DNA from: Parasponia andersonii
Taxonomy: Eukaryota > Streptophyta > Magnoliopsida > Rosales > Cannabaceae
DNA length: 64,000 bases
Direction of reading: 5' to 3'
Assembly (NCBI GenBank): GCA_002914805.1
Contig: JXTB01000639.1
Span: 7,560 to 71,559, forward strand
Shown: positions 1 to 12,169 of the stretch, one piece after another
Numbering within the stretch: the stretch's first letter is position 1
How the letters are laid out: each line of letters starts with the position of its first letter
Made by a program: the position numbers and the translations under genes
The notes under the pieces: model-generated
Told to the model about the DNA's origin: nothing
What the model saw: the letters and a program-made list of their open reading frames with translations, nothing else
Databases searched by the model: none

Positions 1-1004
1 ATAATACCTATTCTGGTATAAGTAAACTTTGTTTGTTTATATTAACGAAAACTAATAATAATAATTTAAAATTAGAACAAATAGAATTTGGATGTCTCTT
101 CAAGAAATAAAAACAAATTAGATGCAAATATCGATTTTTTTTTCTCGCCAATTCCTCTTAATATATCTACCGAGCAAGGAATTATGTGTAGAAATATCTC
201 CAATATTAAAGATATGGAGAAAGCTTTTATTCTTTTCACAACAGTTTCTGCATAAAACTAATAAAATATCCAAAGACGTTTTCGATATCTCTAAAAACAC
301 ATGGTTTTACTTTAAAAAGTATAAAAATACAAGAATTTCAATAATAATTTCTGTGTTTCAATAAAGCCAATGTAATTTAACTTTATCCATATAACACTGC
401 CCCGAGTGCCAACAACTTCAACCTACGAGCCTGACCAAAGTACATAGTTTTTAATTTGTTTACCTTAAGCCTGGACCAAAGTTCATAGTTTTAATTTGTT
501 TAACTTAAAATATGTGCCGAAAACCATTGTAATATTTTTTATACATAACCTTCTCATAATAAAAGAAATTCTTGAAACACTTCATAAATTCTGTTTTCAA
601 AATAGGAAAATTATCATTAAAATATCCTTTTTTTTTTTTAAATGTGAAAAAAAATTTGAGTTTTCTGAAATTCAAAATAAGTATTTTTTATAGAAAAGTA
701 TCACTAAAATACCACATGTCATAAAAAAAAAGGTGTGAAAAAACCCTCATATATTATTAAAAAATTAAAAAAAATACATTCTATTTGAATTATCATATCA
801 TTTACTACCTTTGACCATTCAAAACAATTAGTAGAATTAATATTTTACTTTTTATTATATTATTTTAAGGCACATACTATATTTGAAAATGAAGAAAGAG
901 AGAATACATATAGTCTAAACCCTCTTTAACAAAAAAATTAAATAAAAAACTCTTCCCTCCATAGTTGTAGAACAAAATTTAGAAAAAAAAAAATACAAAA
1001 ATGG
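1..1004. other. AT-rich DNA, no gene seen
   Basis: Very AT-rich with many homopolymer runs. The only open frames are short (80 codons or less), have low-complexity composition and resemble no family I know. A two-copy 40-bp tandem repeat lies at 429-508. I see no other structure. Confidence 0.7.
429..508. repeat. two-copy 40-bp tandem repeat
   Basis: The segment beginning gcctgaccaaagtacatag at 429 recurs as gcctggaccaaagttcatag at 469, and both run on into an ttaatttgttta tract. The copies differ by a few substitutions and a one-base indel. A local slippage duplication is the simplest reading. Confidence 0.8.
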
Positions 1005-1450
1005 TCATCACAATACGTGTCACGTGTCAAAGTTCCAGTAGGTGATTGAGATAAGAAACGACACTTCTCATTGCATCCTTGCCACATTAGTGATTATAAA
1101 AATGACTTCCTTAGTGTACACAAGTGTAAGAGTTATCACAATACTATCTATGTGTCGAAGTCTTGATAGGTGATCGATATAGAAAACGACACTTCCTATA
1201 ACATTCTTTTCACGTTAGCTGTTGCAAGGATAATGCACTTACAACATAATAATAATAATAATGACATAATAATAATAATAATGACGTAATAATAATAATA
1301 AAGACGTAAATATTATCCTAACACTATCACTACGTATCGAAGTCCTGATAAGGGGTTGTAATAAGCAATAACACTTTTCATGGCGTCTTTGTACGTAAGC
1401 GATTGCTAGGATAATAGACTTACGGGATAATTACAATATAATAATGCAAT
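1005..1450. repeat. diverged three-copy tandem repeat, unit about 125-180 bp
   Basis: Three diverged copies start near 1006, 1132 and 1310. Each contains, in order, a tatcacaatac/atcctaacact start, a 'cgaagtc(t/c)tgata' core, a '(a/g)acgacacttc' or 'aacacttttcat' block and a 'cacgttagc/cgtaagcgattg' end. Units 2 and 3 are separated by an expanded (ataata)n tract at about 1243-1300. The family is unknown to me; it may be a mini-satellite or part of a transposon end. Confidence 0.65.
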
Positions 1451-2169
1451 AATGATGAAAGAGTCTAGTAGACAGAAATGAATAAACCGACCATAATGTG
1501 AACTAAAAGTCAAATACATAAAATAAGAGGTTAGAAATAATAAAGATAGAAAGAATAATAACAGAAATAATATGTAAGAAATAGTGAGAGAACATGAAAT
1601 TCCAAACATGTGCCACATGTTAAGCCATGACTTTTAGTAATTGTTAGTGTAAATAAAGATGAATAAAGATATTTGCAAAATTCAGAGAAAACCAAGTACT
1701 TAGATTTTACATTCTAGTCCTCAAATCATTAAAAATCCTATATTAAAAGGAGTCTCTCTTTAGTTTAGTTTTGTCAAGGAAAAAATACAATTAGGGTTAA
1801 AAAAATATTGTTAAGTCATTTAAAAACTTGGCTTAATAAAACTTTAGTATTGACTAAATGAATTTTACAAATCTTGAGTCTGAATGTCCAAAAATTAATT
1901 TACAAAGTTAGTCATAATTCTAAGTACTTAAAATTTTGAAAATATGCTCCTTAAGAACCAGTGTCCAACTTATACACCAAATCCTCAAATAGTAGTAAAG
2001 ATATCCCCATATATTCATTTAGCAGGTATCGTAAATATGCTAAACAGTTAGACATGAAAAAAAAAATAGAACAAAGTATAGGGGCCAACCGAGAGAGAGG
2101 AATAGGACTGCAAATAGAAGCCAAGTGACTTGTCTAACCGTTGAGACAACTATCTCGAATGAACAATTA
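1451..2169. other. AT-rich DNA, no gene seen
   Basis: No convincing coding region or repeat boundary. The frame open at 1406-1618 on the minus strand encodes a compositionally biased hydrophobic peptide and has no family resemblance. Some of the right part may be the eroded 3' end of the inverted LTR that follows. Confidence 0.5.
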
Positions 2170-4082
2170 CCTAAAAGGGAGGAAAATAGGATGGTGGGCT
2201 TGAAAGCTCAATAGATAAACTGTTACCTCGTTTGAAAACCCTTTTAGTAATGGAGAGTCCTTGTATAGTTAGTTTAATCTAAAACATCTTTACAAAACTA
2301 TATATACATATATACATATAACAATTTTTAAAGCTAATATAGTCCATATATGTGTGTGTATATATATATATATGAAAACATGACATCTAAAATCAATCAG
2401 TCTACAAACACATGACATAAATTCACACATACCCATGAGTTCACTACCCCTCATAAATGGAAATCAAAATGTTGGCACTACATATACCATACAACTTGTC
2501 TAACACCTAGCTCATACCCTAAAGGGACACCCTTGTGTCGCCTACCAAACTTGGAGGGGCGAATACCTCGCCTACACCTGTTAACCTAGAAGAGCAACTG
2601 AATTGCCTACACCTGCCAACTTGGAAGGGTAATTGACTCGCCAATGCTTTCCAAAATGGGGAGATAATCGAAAGAAAAATCTCACATAGTTTCATGGACT
2701 CTACACCGTCAATGGGACTATAGCACCATTCTGTAAAACCTCAGATGCTAACTCAGTGCTCATATATGATTATATGATACGTGTACTTTGAACTAATGTG
2801 TTGAAATAACTATGCAATAATTTAAGTTCAAGTGATGCTCTAGTTTTAATAACATGGTGAATAAAAATTTATAAAAAAATGGCTAGCATAATGGCGTCAT
2901 TTTAATATATCCAAAAATAACTTGCACTCAGAAAAGTCACAGATCAATCTAATATATATTATACAATTCAATTCTATCACATATATCCAAAATAGTTCTA
3001 ATATCATGTTTTTTTATCATATATAACATAAAATAAGTTTTATTCAAAAATTTTATAACATAAAGGTAAACGAATCACTACCTCACTAGAATAGCGATGC
3101 CACGCTATTGGAACCTCGGGGTTTCATTAAATGATCGCTCGGAGGGTCGGGAACTGATTCCAAGCCCTCAATCACTCTCTTGAGAAAAATCAACTTCTCA
3201 ATGTAGCTTTAAATCAACAATTGGATATCTCTATTAAATTCTTAGTTCTCAAAATAACTAGATTAGATATATAATTCATCCAATTTGGGTTCGAATCGAA
3301 ATAGGACCTATGACATGCAATAGAGGCAAAATCTAAGCCATTTGATATTACTTTTCATGCCAACTACTGAACATAGTTAATATATATCAATTTTTACCAT
3401 TTTACGAGTACATTCCAAAAATGATATTAAAAACACAATCCAATGGTCCGATCAAAAAGTCAACTCTTTAATCTCAAAGCTTAACCTCAAAGCTTAACCT
3501 ACTCAACAATGACAACTTTTAACCTGAATAAAATGGGGTCATGAAATATATAAATCTGGAGATTCCTCTCGATGAGATGAATCTAACGAGCCCAAGAACA
3601 CCCTTTGAAATGACTAGAAAACTTATTGAAAATTCAAAAACTCCTGCGGCCAAATATGGTATTTTCTGGCAAATGACGGCTCTAACGACAGTAAAACTCC
3701 AGTTGGTGGCTACTGGTAGCATGGGGAGTTGACGCCGGGTGGTGGTGGTGGTGGCGGTGGTCGTTGGAGGCCAAACGTGAGTCGATGGCACTTAGTGGTG
3801 GCAATGGTGTTTGGTCAAAGAGAGAGATCATGGGGGATAGAGAAAGAAAAGAGAAGGGAAGGAAAAATAGGGCCACATGGGTCTAATCAAAAGGGTTGTT
3901 TAATTTTTCAAAATTACACTTTAGCCCTCCTATTTTCAAACTTCTTTTATTTTAGTCCTCCAAAAATTTGTATTTTAGCCCACACTTCAAAAAACTTTTG
4001 CAGATAAGTCACTCTCTTATTTAATCCAAAAATTTGTAAAATCCCAAAATTATCCTCTTAAAATCTGGAATTTTACCCCACA
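2170..4082 (-). mobile_element. decayed LTR related to the LTR of element D, inverted
   Basis: The reverse complement aligns by eye with the LTR at 27746-29561. Shared blocks, in the same order, are a start resembling 'attttgggag.gtaattt' with 'gcaaaagttttgtgtgg', the 'aatagcgtggtatc.ctattc' block (here at about 3085-3110), the 'cccctccaagtttggtaggtg' block (about 2535-2560), and 'aaactaac.atgcaggattctcc' (about 2250-2275). The right edge reads ...ttttaccccaca at 4082, so the LTR begins TGTGGGG on the minus strand. The far end fades out near 2170 and no primer site or internal region follows, so this is a solo or truncated LTR. The GGT-rich stretch at 3738-3765 is a local expansion inside it. 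Confidence 0.75.
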
Positions 4083-4634
4083 GGTTTGGGCCTATGACAT
4101 GCAAGGAGTGGAACTGGACTTAGGAGCAGACATATGTAAGAATACTTAAGCCTACATCAATATTTAAAAATATATAAAATACTAAGAATTTATTGGCTAA
4201 GTTCTACACACGCATAAATATAGATGTGAAATTCTATATAATAAGAGTAAAAGATGTGGAAACTTAGCTACAGGTTGGTGACAATCACCAAGAGACAATG
4301 GTATTGATATAGCCACGGGCTTGAGATGAATAAGATTTGGAGTCCAAGAGAAGGGATAGTGATGAGACAAAGATGTTGATGATAATGGTGATGGTGACTA
4401 TGGGTTAAAGAGAAAACAATAGATGATGATGGAGATGCTATAGATGGTATGACTGAGAGAGATGAATGGATAGTGGTGGTGGTGGTGGTGCATGATGATA
4501 ATTGAACAAAAGAACAAGAACAACAAGAATAAAAGAAAGAGAGAGCACAGTTAAGAATAGAAAGAAAAAGAGAAATATTGTATTTTGCTTTATGAATGTT
4601 TCCAAAAATCTTACAAATAAGGTGTTTGAACCTC

Positions 4635-4642
4635 TATTTATA
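4635..4642 (-). promoter_or_regulatory. TATA box candidate (minus strand)
   Basis: On the minus strand the sequence reads cctataaatagagg, a textbook plant TATA box, followed about 60-100 bp downstream by a pyrimidine-rich tract. It fits a retrotransposon LTR promoter. No downstream ORF was recognised. Confidence 0.45.
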
Positions 4643-4708
4643 GGCCAAAATGTGCCTTGCCCTAGGCTACAAGGGGGACCTAACTATATCACTAAGTAAT
4701 GAGGTCTA

Positions 4709-6504
4709 TGTTAGAAAAATTGACCTAACACTTAGGAAAATCATGCATACATGCAGATATGGAAAATACATGATCATATCATGAACGCAGTGAAAAATTA
4801 GCAGATTTAGGTTTTAAAATTTTACATGAAAATAGTTTTCATAACTATATAATACACATGCATCATATAGAGGATCATGTACAACATAAATCAAATCTAG
4901 ATACAAAACCCTAGAGATGAGATTAGGGTTTACCTCTTGTAGTGTGTTTCTCCTTGATCTCCTTATTGATGGTGATCAAACCTCTAATCCTAGATCTTCT
5001 TGTCTATGCTCTTGCTCTTTGTTGATGAGGCGAGTGGGCAAGTCGAAACCTTCATTGGAGAATGATCAAGAATACCTTTTTGATCCTATGGAACACCAGG
5101 ATATGAGATGAGACTACGAGATTGTAAGAAATGTTTTTCTCTCTCACTTAGCCTAGGTTGGCCGAATTCTCTCTCTCTCTCTCCCTGTGCCTTATGCATG
5201 TGACTCTCTAAGAGTTACTATGTAGTTTTTTCTCTTATATATCTTATATATATATGGGACCAAAAACTGCTAACCCTAGTCCAATTAGGATTAGGCTTGT
5301 TCTTCAATTTGGGTTTTCGGTGTATTTTTATAAATATGTCCAACTCATGAAACTTATTTATAAAAATACCAACTTCTATGTAGAATCATTATTTTACACA
5401 GTTTCATGAAACTAATTTCACAAATACCACTAACCAATTAATGAGATTAATTGAGCTAGATAAGGGACCTAATGGATCCAAATAATCTAAGCTCCAATAA
5501 TATGATAAATACATAATAATTCTTATTATGGTATTTATATAAATATTATTAGTAAAGGGGACACACCACTAAAGGCCCAATACTGCACTCTTAGATTAAA
5601 TGTCATGCCTTTTATAGAGATTTAATCAACTAACCTTGATTAACCGATCCATCTAGCATATTCTATACCACATATAGAATCCCTATACAATGCCATAGTT
5701 AAATAAGTGAAATTACCGTAATACCCCTCCAACACCTATTTACCTTTAAGTTACCATCTTTCTATCAAGGAATAATGTTGTCGATAATTTTGTTCTCAAT
5801 GGCCATTTAGACAAAATTATCAACCAATTCACAAAGTGAATACTAAGATCTTAGATTTAATTATTCAATGAATATTGAAAGAATCTAAAGTGACATTAAT
5901 ATATAGTGTCCTTAACTATTTGGTGTACTACCAATTCATAAGCCATAACTTCCAATATGCCAGAGTTCACTTCTAATTTCATAGAGATTAGTCTTTTAAC
6001 AAATCAAAAAGCTATAACCCATGAAAGCAAGTCCAGCAAAACATCAAAGATTAAGATCTATATGCTCAGAGCTAGTTTGTGATAATATAAGAATTGAGTT
6101 CGGCACTCCAATTCCTTATATTACCTGGTCCAATTCAATACACATAACTTGTTTATGTTGTATTAATATTTCTATCAAAAGTCAGATACTTCAATGATTT
6201 GTGACACATCATTCCCATTGAGATAGACAAACACTACAACCTATAATAAATAAAGTATTCCATCTTTATTTACAAATTATAAACTACTTCATTTAGACTT
6301 AGATAAAGAAACAAGTCTTCCCATAATTAACACTTAATCATGTTTGTTTCTTTATATACATATAAAGTCATGGAATCTTTTTAGATGGATAAACTATTCA
6401 ACTAAGATAGTTTAATCTAGCAAATATCATAATTATAAGAGAAAGTTGTTTATACTCAAAAGGGTAAAATTAGAAATCTACTATTTAGGGCAAAAATCCC
6501 AACA
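4709..6504 (-). mobile_element. solo LTR, 1796 bp, with TSD GTCTA
   Basis: The segment starts TGTTAGAAAAATTGACC and ends GGCAAAAATCCCAACA, giving TG...CA ends on either strand. It is flanked by identical 5-bp repeats gtcta at 4704-4708 and 6505-6509. No coding, primer-site or polypurine sequence lies inside. This is the signature of a solo LTR left by recombination between the two LTRs of one element. I place the LTR on the minus strand, reading TGTTGGGATTTTTGCC first, because that start is typical of plant LTRs and a TATA-like tract (about 5230-5255) is then suitably placed. Family (copia or gypsy) is not determined. The open frame at 4917-5111 is not a recognisable protein. Confidence 0.85.
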
Positions 6505-6986
6505 GTCTAGGCTCCTCATTGTTTGAGCTATCTTAGCTCCCAAAGGGTTGAACTTGCTCAGCTTATAAGTACTTGTAGTGTTGGAAGCTTCTAGAGCTTT
6601 CTAGAAGAGTAGAGTAGCTTATACCAAATGCTTGGCTGGCACATGAAGAGGATAGCTCCCAAAAAGCATGTAGTCCAAGCCTAAATAATGTATAGTTTGG
6701 CTTGTGTGATATGTAGTTCAAACTTGGTCGAGGGAGCTTCAAACGATGTATAGTCCATGTTGTGCTATTTGTCATCCTTAAGTCAATGTCATTTCTTCCA
6801 TGTGACATGTAGATTTGTCAAGCTACCTTAGATCTTGTTAAACTCGTGCTTAATTAACACTAATCCTTATTTTATGATTAATTCTAAAAATTGGGAAAAC
6901 CCCAACCCTAAGCTACAATGGATGTGATCATTCATTGGAGCTCATTAAACATTAGAAATAAGGGTCTCATAGGTGTTTCATGAGTC

Positions 6987-7457
6987 ATGTCTTCCTCTCA
7001 GTTGTATCTCAATCATATTTACCTATTTCCACTTCTAGTTATGGCTTCTGGCTTGAACTCGAGTTCGTCAGGAATTTCATCAAGGGGTTCATCTTCTCCT
7101 CAGTCGTATCCTTTAAATAGCTCATTAGGTATAATACTAAGTTCACTTTCATCGCCTCTACCTGTGTCGGAATCTCCTCGAGTAGATCAAGAAAGCTTGG
7201 ACAATCTCTAAGCTCAAGTGAATGCTTTAAGTGAGCAACCGACTGAGATGTAAATATGGTCCTAGGCCAAATCGCACTACTATGTCCAAGGAATCCAAGA
7301 TCTGGACATGCATGCCACACATGCTTTTGAGCACGTTTCAGAGGTTTGATCCTATGTAGAGCAAAATATCGCTATTCTAGAAGTGAATTTAAGGATGGTG
7401 GAGACGAATATGATGGAAGCATACGAGGAAATCGATCGTTGGAGAGAGTTGTACTAG
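6987..7457 (+). pseudogene. decayed ORF of unknown origin, 157 codons, four internal stops
   Basis: One frame runs from an ATG at 6987 to a TAG at 7455-7457 with four internal stops (TAA at 7209, then TAA, TAG and TGA) but otherwise coding-like composition. The N-terminal part is Ser-rich. The C-terminal part (motifs VEQNIAILEVNLRMVETNMM and EEIDRWRELY) is strongly helical and could form a coiled coil. A better start may be the in-frame ATG at 7041. The layout resembles the beginning of a retroelement gag or a plant transposon ORF, but I do not recognise the family and assign no function. Confidence 0.35.
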
Positions 7458-9329
7458 AATTTTTGTAGTCGTGTTATTCTGGTGTTAATGTTGACATTAT
7501 ATGCAGAGCCGCAATCTCTATTTTATAGTGCTCAATCCTCCACAAGCTGGTGATAACCTAGAAGATATCCAAACCGGCGACACTACAAACTTTGTAGTTT
7601 CTACCATTAGGTTGAATCATCTCATGTACTAGTAGGGAAAGTATTCTGCAAAAGAGAAATAAAATACCTCCTTGAGCCTCGTATGCTCATGTCAAATAAA
7701 TAAAGAACATCGTTTTAAATATATCTTTGACAGTTCAAGTGTTGCGAAGCATGTATGTATTATGAATGTAACTGTGCTTTAATCAAAGAAAAGCAAGTTT
7801 CCATATGCATGAGAAATTGTCACATTTTTACGTGAAACAGGCCTTAGGAGGTTTGGCCAAAAGAGATTTTGTGAAAAAAAACTACCATAATTAGAAAATA
7901 TGCATATCAAAAAATATATTATTTATGATAACGTCATGTATGAGAAATATTTATTTTCTAAACTTTTTACCAATAAAAGCGGTACAATGTAACTAGACCT
8001 CACTAATGATATTAATATAAAATTGGTAAAAATCTAACAAAATAGATTTCATATCTTGTTGAAGTCATGGTGGCCCATTGGGCCTTAACATAATGGCCTA
8101 CATACCAAGGCCTAGTGATAGCTTTATGTTACATGTATGTAACATAAACGACATCCGAGGGACTTTCTTTGCGAGATTAAAGCGCATATTCTCAAGATGG
8201 AATTGCTTGGTTTGATATCCTTGTTTTTCTAGAGTTGCAAGTATATAGATAATTTTCTTGCCTAAAAAAAGGATTAGTCTATAGAGGATAAAAATTTAAA
8301 CCACGAAAGATAAGCACCGGGAATATTTAAAAATGAAATTAAGTCCCCAATGTCTTAAATAAATTATTGGGGAGGAAAATAGTATTTTAAAAATAATGCA
8401 GTCCCCAGTAATTTGAACAACTGTTAGAGAGAGGTAGACTCAGTCTCCAGCATTTCATAAAAGACTTTGGCAATCTCCTTAAACTTTTAAAAAGGGTGGA
8501 GAGAAAGTGATGCCGAAAATGGACTCATTATGCTTGAAAAATATTTGTGCAGAGATTAAACATAAAAAGATACTCGTGATAATTTTTAAGAAATGCTCCA
8601 GAATAAGAGATTTAATTTTCAAAAATCACAAGATTTAGAAAAAATGTTTGAGAAACTGAAGAATATCTAGAGATCATCACAAGTACTTGTGACAAAATAT
8701 GCCACATGAAGAAAAAGGAAACAAGAAATTCATGGCAAGACATTTATTGAGCAAGAAGCGATAAGATTTTAAAATAGTTTCATGGCAAAGGTATGAAAAT
8801 CATCATGCAGACAGACTCACAGATAAGAATGAGAAAACCAACTACATATAAAAAATTTAGAAAATATAAAATTTTGAAAGCATGCAGAAAAATACTCATT
8901 AGTTTGACATGATTAGGTTTTAGAACAACTACTAGAGAAAAGTGTGAAAAATCATATAGAAAATCTCACATGTGAAATGAGAAAATAGACTACATGCAGA
9001 GACTCAGAAATGTTAGTTTAAAAGGCATATAGAAAAGTACTTATTGGGTCTACAAGATAAGATTTTAATATCTGCATAGAAAATTATGTAAAGTTATGTA
9101 GGAAAGTACTTATCGTGTGAAAATGATAAGTTTTTGAAATCTGTATGGAAGAGACATAAATGCTCATGCAGGAAAATCTACATGTAAGATTCTTCTAGAT
9201 AGTTGAAGATGTAGGAAACCACTTATCATGAAAAAGTGATAAGGTTTTGATATCTATATAGAAAAATATGTAAAGTAAACTGGAATAATTCTTCCATAAG
9301 AATACTAAAAATATTCTTCCAAAGAGCTA
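7458..9329. other. no gene seen; contains degenerate internal repeats
   Basis: No ORF of note. From about 8740 to 9290 there are loosely repeated blocks built on 'g(t)aggaaa.tacttat', '(g)tgataag.tttt(g)a.atct' and 'atagaaaa.tatgtaaagt', most clearly near 9035, 9105 and 9210. The spacing is irregular (roughly 70-110 bp). The region may be decayed retroelement interior, which I cannot confirm. Confidence 0.5.
8740..9290. repeat. degenerate, irregularly spaced repeat blocks
   Basis: At least three related blocks combine a 'tacttat' core, a 'gataag.ttt' core, an 'atct.tata' core and a 'tatgtaaagt' core. They are seen near 9030-9100, 9105-9190 and 9205-9275, with weaker matches upstream. Divergence is high and the period is not constant. 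Confidence 0.4.
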
Positions 9330-9560
9330 GTGTCATGGCGCAAGAAGCCTAGCTCCACAGCACTGGCTCTATTTTACCCGATTCTTTGTTTTCTCGCCTT
9401 CTTATTCTCGTTTTAACTCCAATTTGATCCATTGCCCCCAAAATACCTACAAAACATAAAATTAAGAATAAATACCTAAAAATAATAAGAAATATAACAA
9501 AGAAAAGTGAAGAAAATAACTAAAATATAACTCTGTTTAGTACCTATCATATGGTTAATA
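9330..9560 (-). repeat. possible fragment of LTR family F, inverted
   Basis: The reverse complement contains 'caaattggagttaaaacgag', which corresponds to the 'aaa.cggagctaaaacaaagaa' block found in family F copies near 10245-10265 (plus) and 13505-13525 (minus), preceded by similar A-rich sequence. Only this core is recognisable, so the limits are approximate. Confidence 0.4.
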
Positions 9561-10170
9561 TGTTTGGAAGATAGTCATACTTGTGGCGCGTATGATTAAT
9601 CAGAGTTACTTAGTGCAGATTATTATATGTCTTAGTTAGTATCTTTTGTAGTTTTGCTTTGAATGTCACCCCGAATTTCTATTAAAAAGATTAGAAGTTA
9701 GAACTCTCTTAGAGATATGTCGAGGTGAATGATTGATTGAATATGACCTAGAAAATGATTAAAATAATTAGGTCTGAACATCAAAGCCAAATAAGCTAGT
9801 TTATTTGATTTGGTGTCTAATGACATCCCTCTAGTTAGCCAATTTGAGCCTACAAGTAGACTTTTTTGTTTGGTTTGCCACATTTGTCTTAACCTAGATT
9901 AAACACACTATATCTTTACCTTTGGTTCTATATGTTAAGTAGAGTAAGGAACATTAGAAAAAGCTTTAAAAAAAATTTAAAAAAATAAAGAGAAGTTGGG
10001 TTGATTGTGAAAGATAAGTACAGAGGAGAACTAATGAATGATTAATTCACTCACAAATCAAGTATCACTCATCTCAAATATTTGTAAGTTCTCAAGTATT
10101 TTGTTGGTTTGATGTGTTTTTGCTTTGTTTTTTTAGTTCTTATGAATAAGTGAGAATTAAAAAAATTTGG
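9561..10170. other. no gene seen; probably interior/3' end of a decayed family F element
   Basis: No convincing coding frame. The right end (about 10100-10170) looks like the sequence that precedes an LTR of family F: a 'tttttagttcttatgaataag' block and an A-rich purine tract, then TGATAAATATGG. The comparable layout is seen at about 13870-13923. Confidence 0.4.
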
Positions 10171-11510
10171 TGATAAATATGGATATTTCAATCATTTAGG
10201 ATGAAATTCGAGTCCGATACAAATGCAACATAATAAAAATCAAGCAAAACGGAGCTAAAACAAAGAAACGGCACCTTGGGAAGAAAAACTGTCGTGCTAA
10301 GTTCTTGAGCCGAAAGAGTCGTGGCACTGTAATAGTAGCATTGTGGTGCTTCCTAGAAAACTGAGTTCTAGAGGCTAGAGCACCACAGTGCTTACTAGGG
10401 AGCGTCGCAGTGCTATAAAACATCCAGAAGCACGTTTTTAGCGAGTTTTAAGAGCCAATTTAGACCATTGATGTCATCTGATCGAATGGTTGACATTCCT
10501 CCCGGCCTAGGTCATCTTGGAGCCCTTTAAATACATCCTTAAGCCTCCATTTTATGTGTAGAGAGTTGGAGAGAAGATACACACTTGAGAGCTCAAAATT
10601 CCTAAAAAGAGGAGTGCTTTAGAGCTAAAATTTTGATAAGAGTCTTGAGAGAGTTGTTTGAAGAATTGAAGGCTTGAAGTTCTACCTCTACAAAAGAGTT
10701 TTTCTCATCCTCTTTCTCACCCTAGTCTCATTTGAATTTTGTATTATACTTAATTATTGAATATATTTAGATATATGAAATTCTTATTGAGATTAGTATT
10801 GGATTCTCCTATATTGAATTAATTGATATATGCTTGGGGTTTGATATAACTTAGACTTTGATTCTATGTCTTTATTTCTAATATGTTATTTGATATTGTT
10901 CTTGAATTTATTTATGCTATTCTATGCTTAATGCTTCTCAACTAATTAGCTATTAGTTGGATGATTTGGTTTCTAGAATTTGGCACTTGAGAAAGGGAAT
11001 TTCAGAAATAACTGTATGATATTATAGCCTAGGACTTGTAGAGTTTTAGAAAACCTATAATTCCTTTGATGCCATGATCAAAGAACTATTGAATATAATG
11101 AATTCTCAAATTCTAGGTTCAAAATAGAGATATTAGAACTAGGATTTAGGAATGATTTCACTCGGCACTCGAGAGAGGAAATAGAAATACCTTTGGGTTC
11201 TTGACTTATAAATTAGGAACTATTGATTAGAATGCAAGTGATGATCAAAAGACATAATTGATAGTTAGGTGAATTCAATCCCCTAGTATATTTGTGCATA
11301 GAAGTCTCCGTATTTTATTTTTGTATTTATATTTATATTTGTGTTTATTTAATTATAAATTCATTTAGTTTGGTTGTCTAGATAAAGTTAGGTCACGATA
11401 ATTCCGGTAATTAATGATAATTTAACACACAATTCCTCGTATGATCGACAACTCTCTTATTAGTTTATTTCTTGATTACGATTCGTGTACTTACGGTTAT
11501 TTTACGTATA
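10171..11510 (+). mobile_element. family F LTR, copy 1 (decayed)
   Basis: It begins TGATAAATATGG after a purine-rich tract. It carries the 'cggagctaaaacaaagaaa' block (about 10249), a TATA-like 'ctttaaatacatcc' (about 10525) followed by a 'gagagttggagagaagatac' leader, and a 3' part rich in conserved-looking sequence ('ggttgtctagataaagttaggtc' as separate short blocks near 11375; 'cttgattacgattcgtg' near 11470). Copy 2 in the opposite orientation shares several of these blocks. No coding sequence is seen. The 3' end is approximate because no primer site was found. Confidence 0.5.
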
Positions 11511-12169
11511 TACATTATAATATAACAAGACACTTGACTTCATAAAGTGAGGTAGAAATAGGGAAGTCAAGAATGAGAGAAAATTGTTCTATGTTTGCTA
11601 TTATAAAGAAGATGATGAAAATGTTTTAAAAAAAGTTGAAGAAAAGAAAAAATATATATATCTAGAAAGCATAAAAATTATCTCTTGAAATTATCTATGA
11701 ATAATTTTCCTTTGGGTGTTATAAGATCGGTTAGAAATTAGAATGATAAAAAGGCCTAACATGTGATATATGGCCTTGTTTAATATGTTTCATGGAAGAT
11801 GAGATGGTACTTAATGAAGGCCTTTAGTTGTTTCTACTCTATGAAATCTTAGAACCCTTTTCTTTATTCTATCCTTTTTTCTTTAACATGTTGCCCACTA
11901 GTCCCATTAAAACTTTTTAAAAGACCTTACGATTTCAGGAATTACCTTTAGTGTAATGGAGATAATATCAAAAAGAGAGTATATGACAATAGTTCTTTGA
12001 CTAGGGATAGGGTAATGTTTTATGTGAAATTTACAAGAGTTGTTATATAAGATTTTGTGCAGATTATTTAATTTTGGCATTTGATCGTTCCATGTATACA
12101 TGAGCGTAATTTTTGAAAGGATCTATTAGCATGTAAGTGATGGTAGATTTGATGCAGTGTGAGCTAGAA
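11511..12169. other. no gene seen; likely non-coding interior between family F LTR copies
   Basis: It lies between two inverted family F LTR copies. There is no coding frame of note and the composition resembles non-coding retroelement interior (large retrotransposon derivative type). The minus frame at 11907-12101 has no family resemblance. Confidence 0.4.

Larger units (their letters stand above)
4083..6910 (-). repeat. LTR-like decayed sequence interrupted by a solo LTR
   Basis: The two flanks of the solo LTR (4083-4708 and 6510-6910) read through as one sequence once the insert and one GTCTA copy are removed. On the minus strand this sequence contains a TATA-type promoter (4635-4642) followed by a C/T-rich leader, as expected for an LTR promoter or a gene promoter. 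No primer site, polypurine tract or coding sequence could be tied to it, so the LTR reading is tentative. The left part has (tgg)n expansions near 4470-4490. Confidence 0.35.

Noticed and set aside
3519..4007. Several frames of 60-90 codons, some Thr/Gly-rich
   Set aside because: They arise from a (ggt)n expansion inside an inverted LTR and overlap on both strands.
4917..5111. Possible small Ser/Cys-rich protein gene
   Set aside because: It lies inside a solo LTR bounded by perfect target duplications. No homology recognised.
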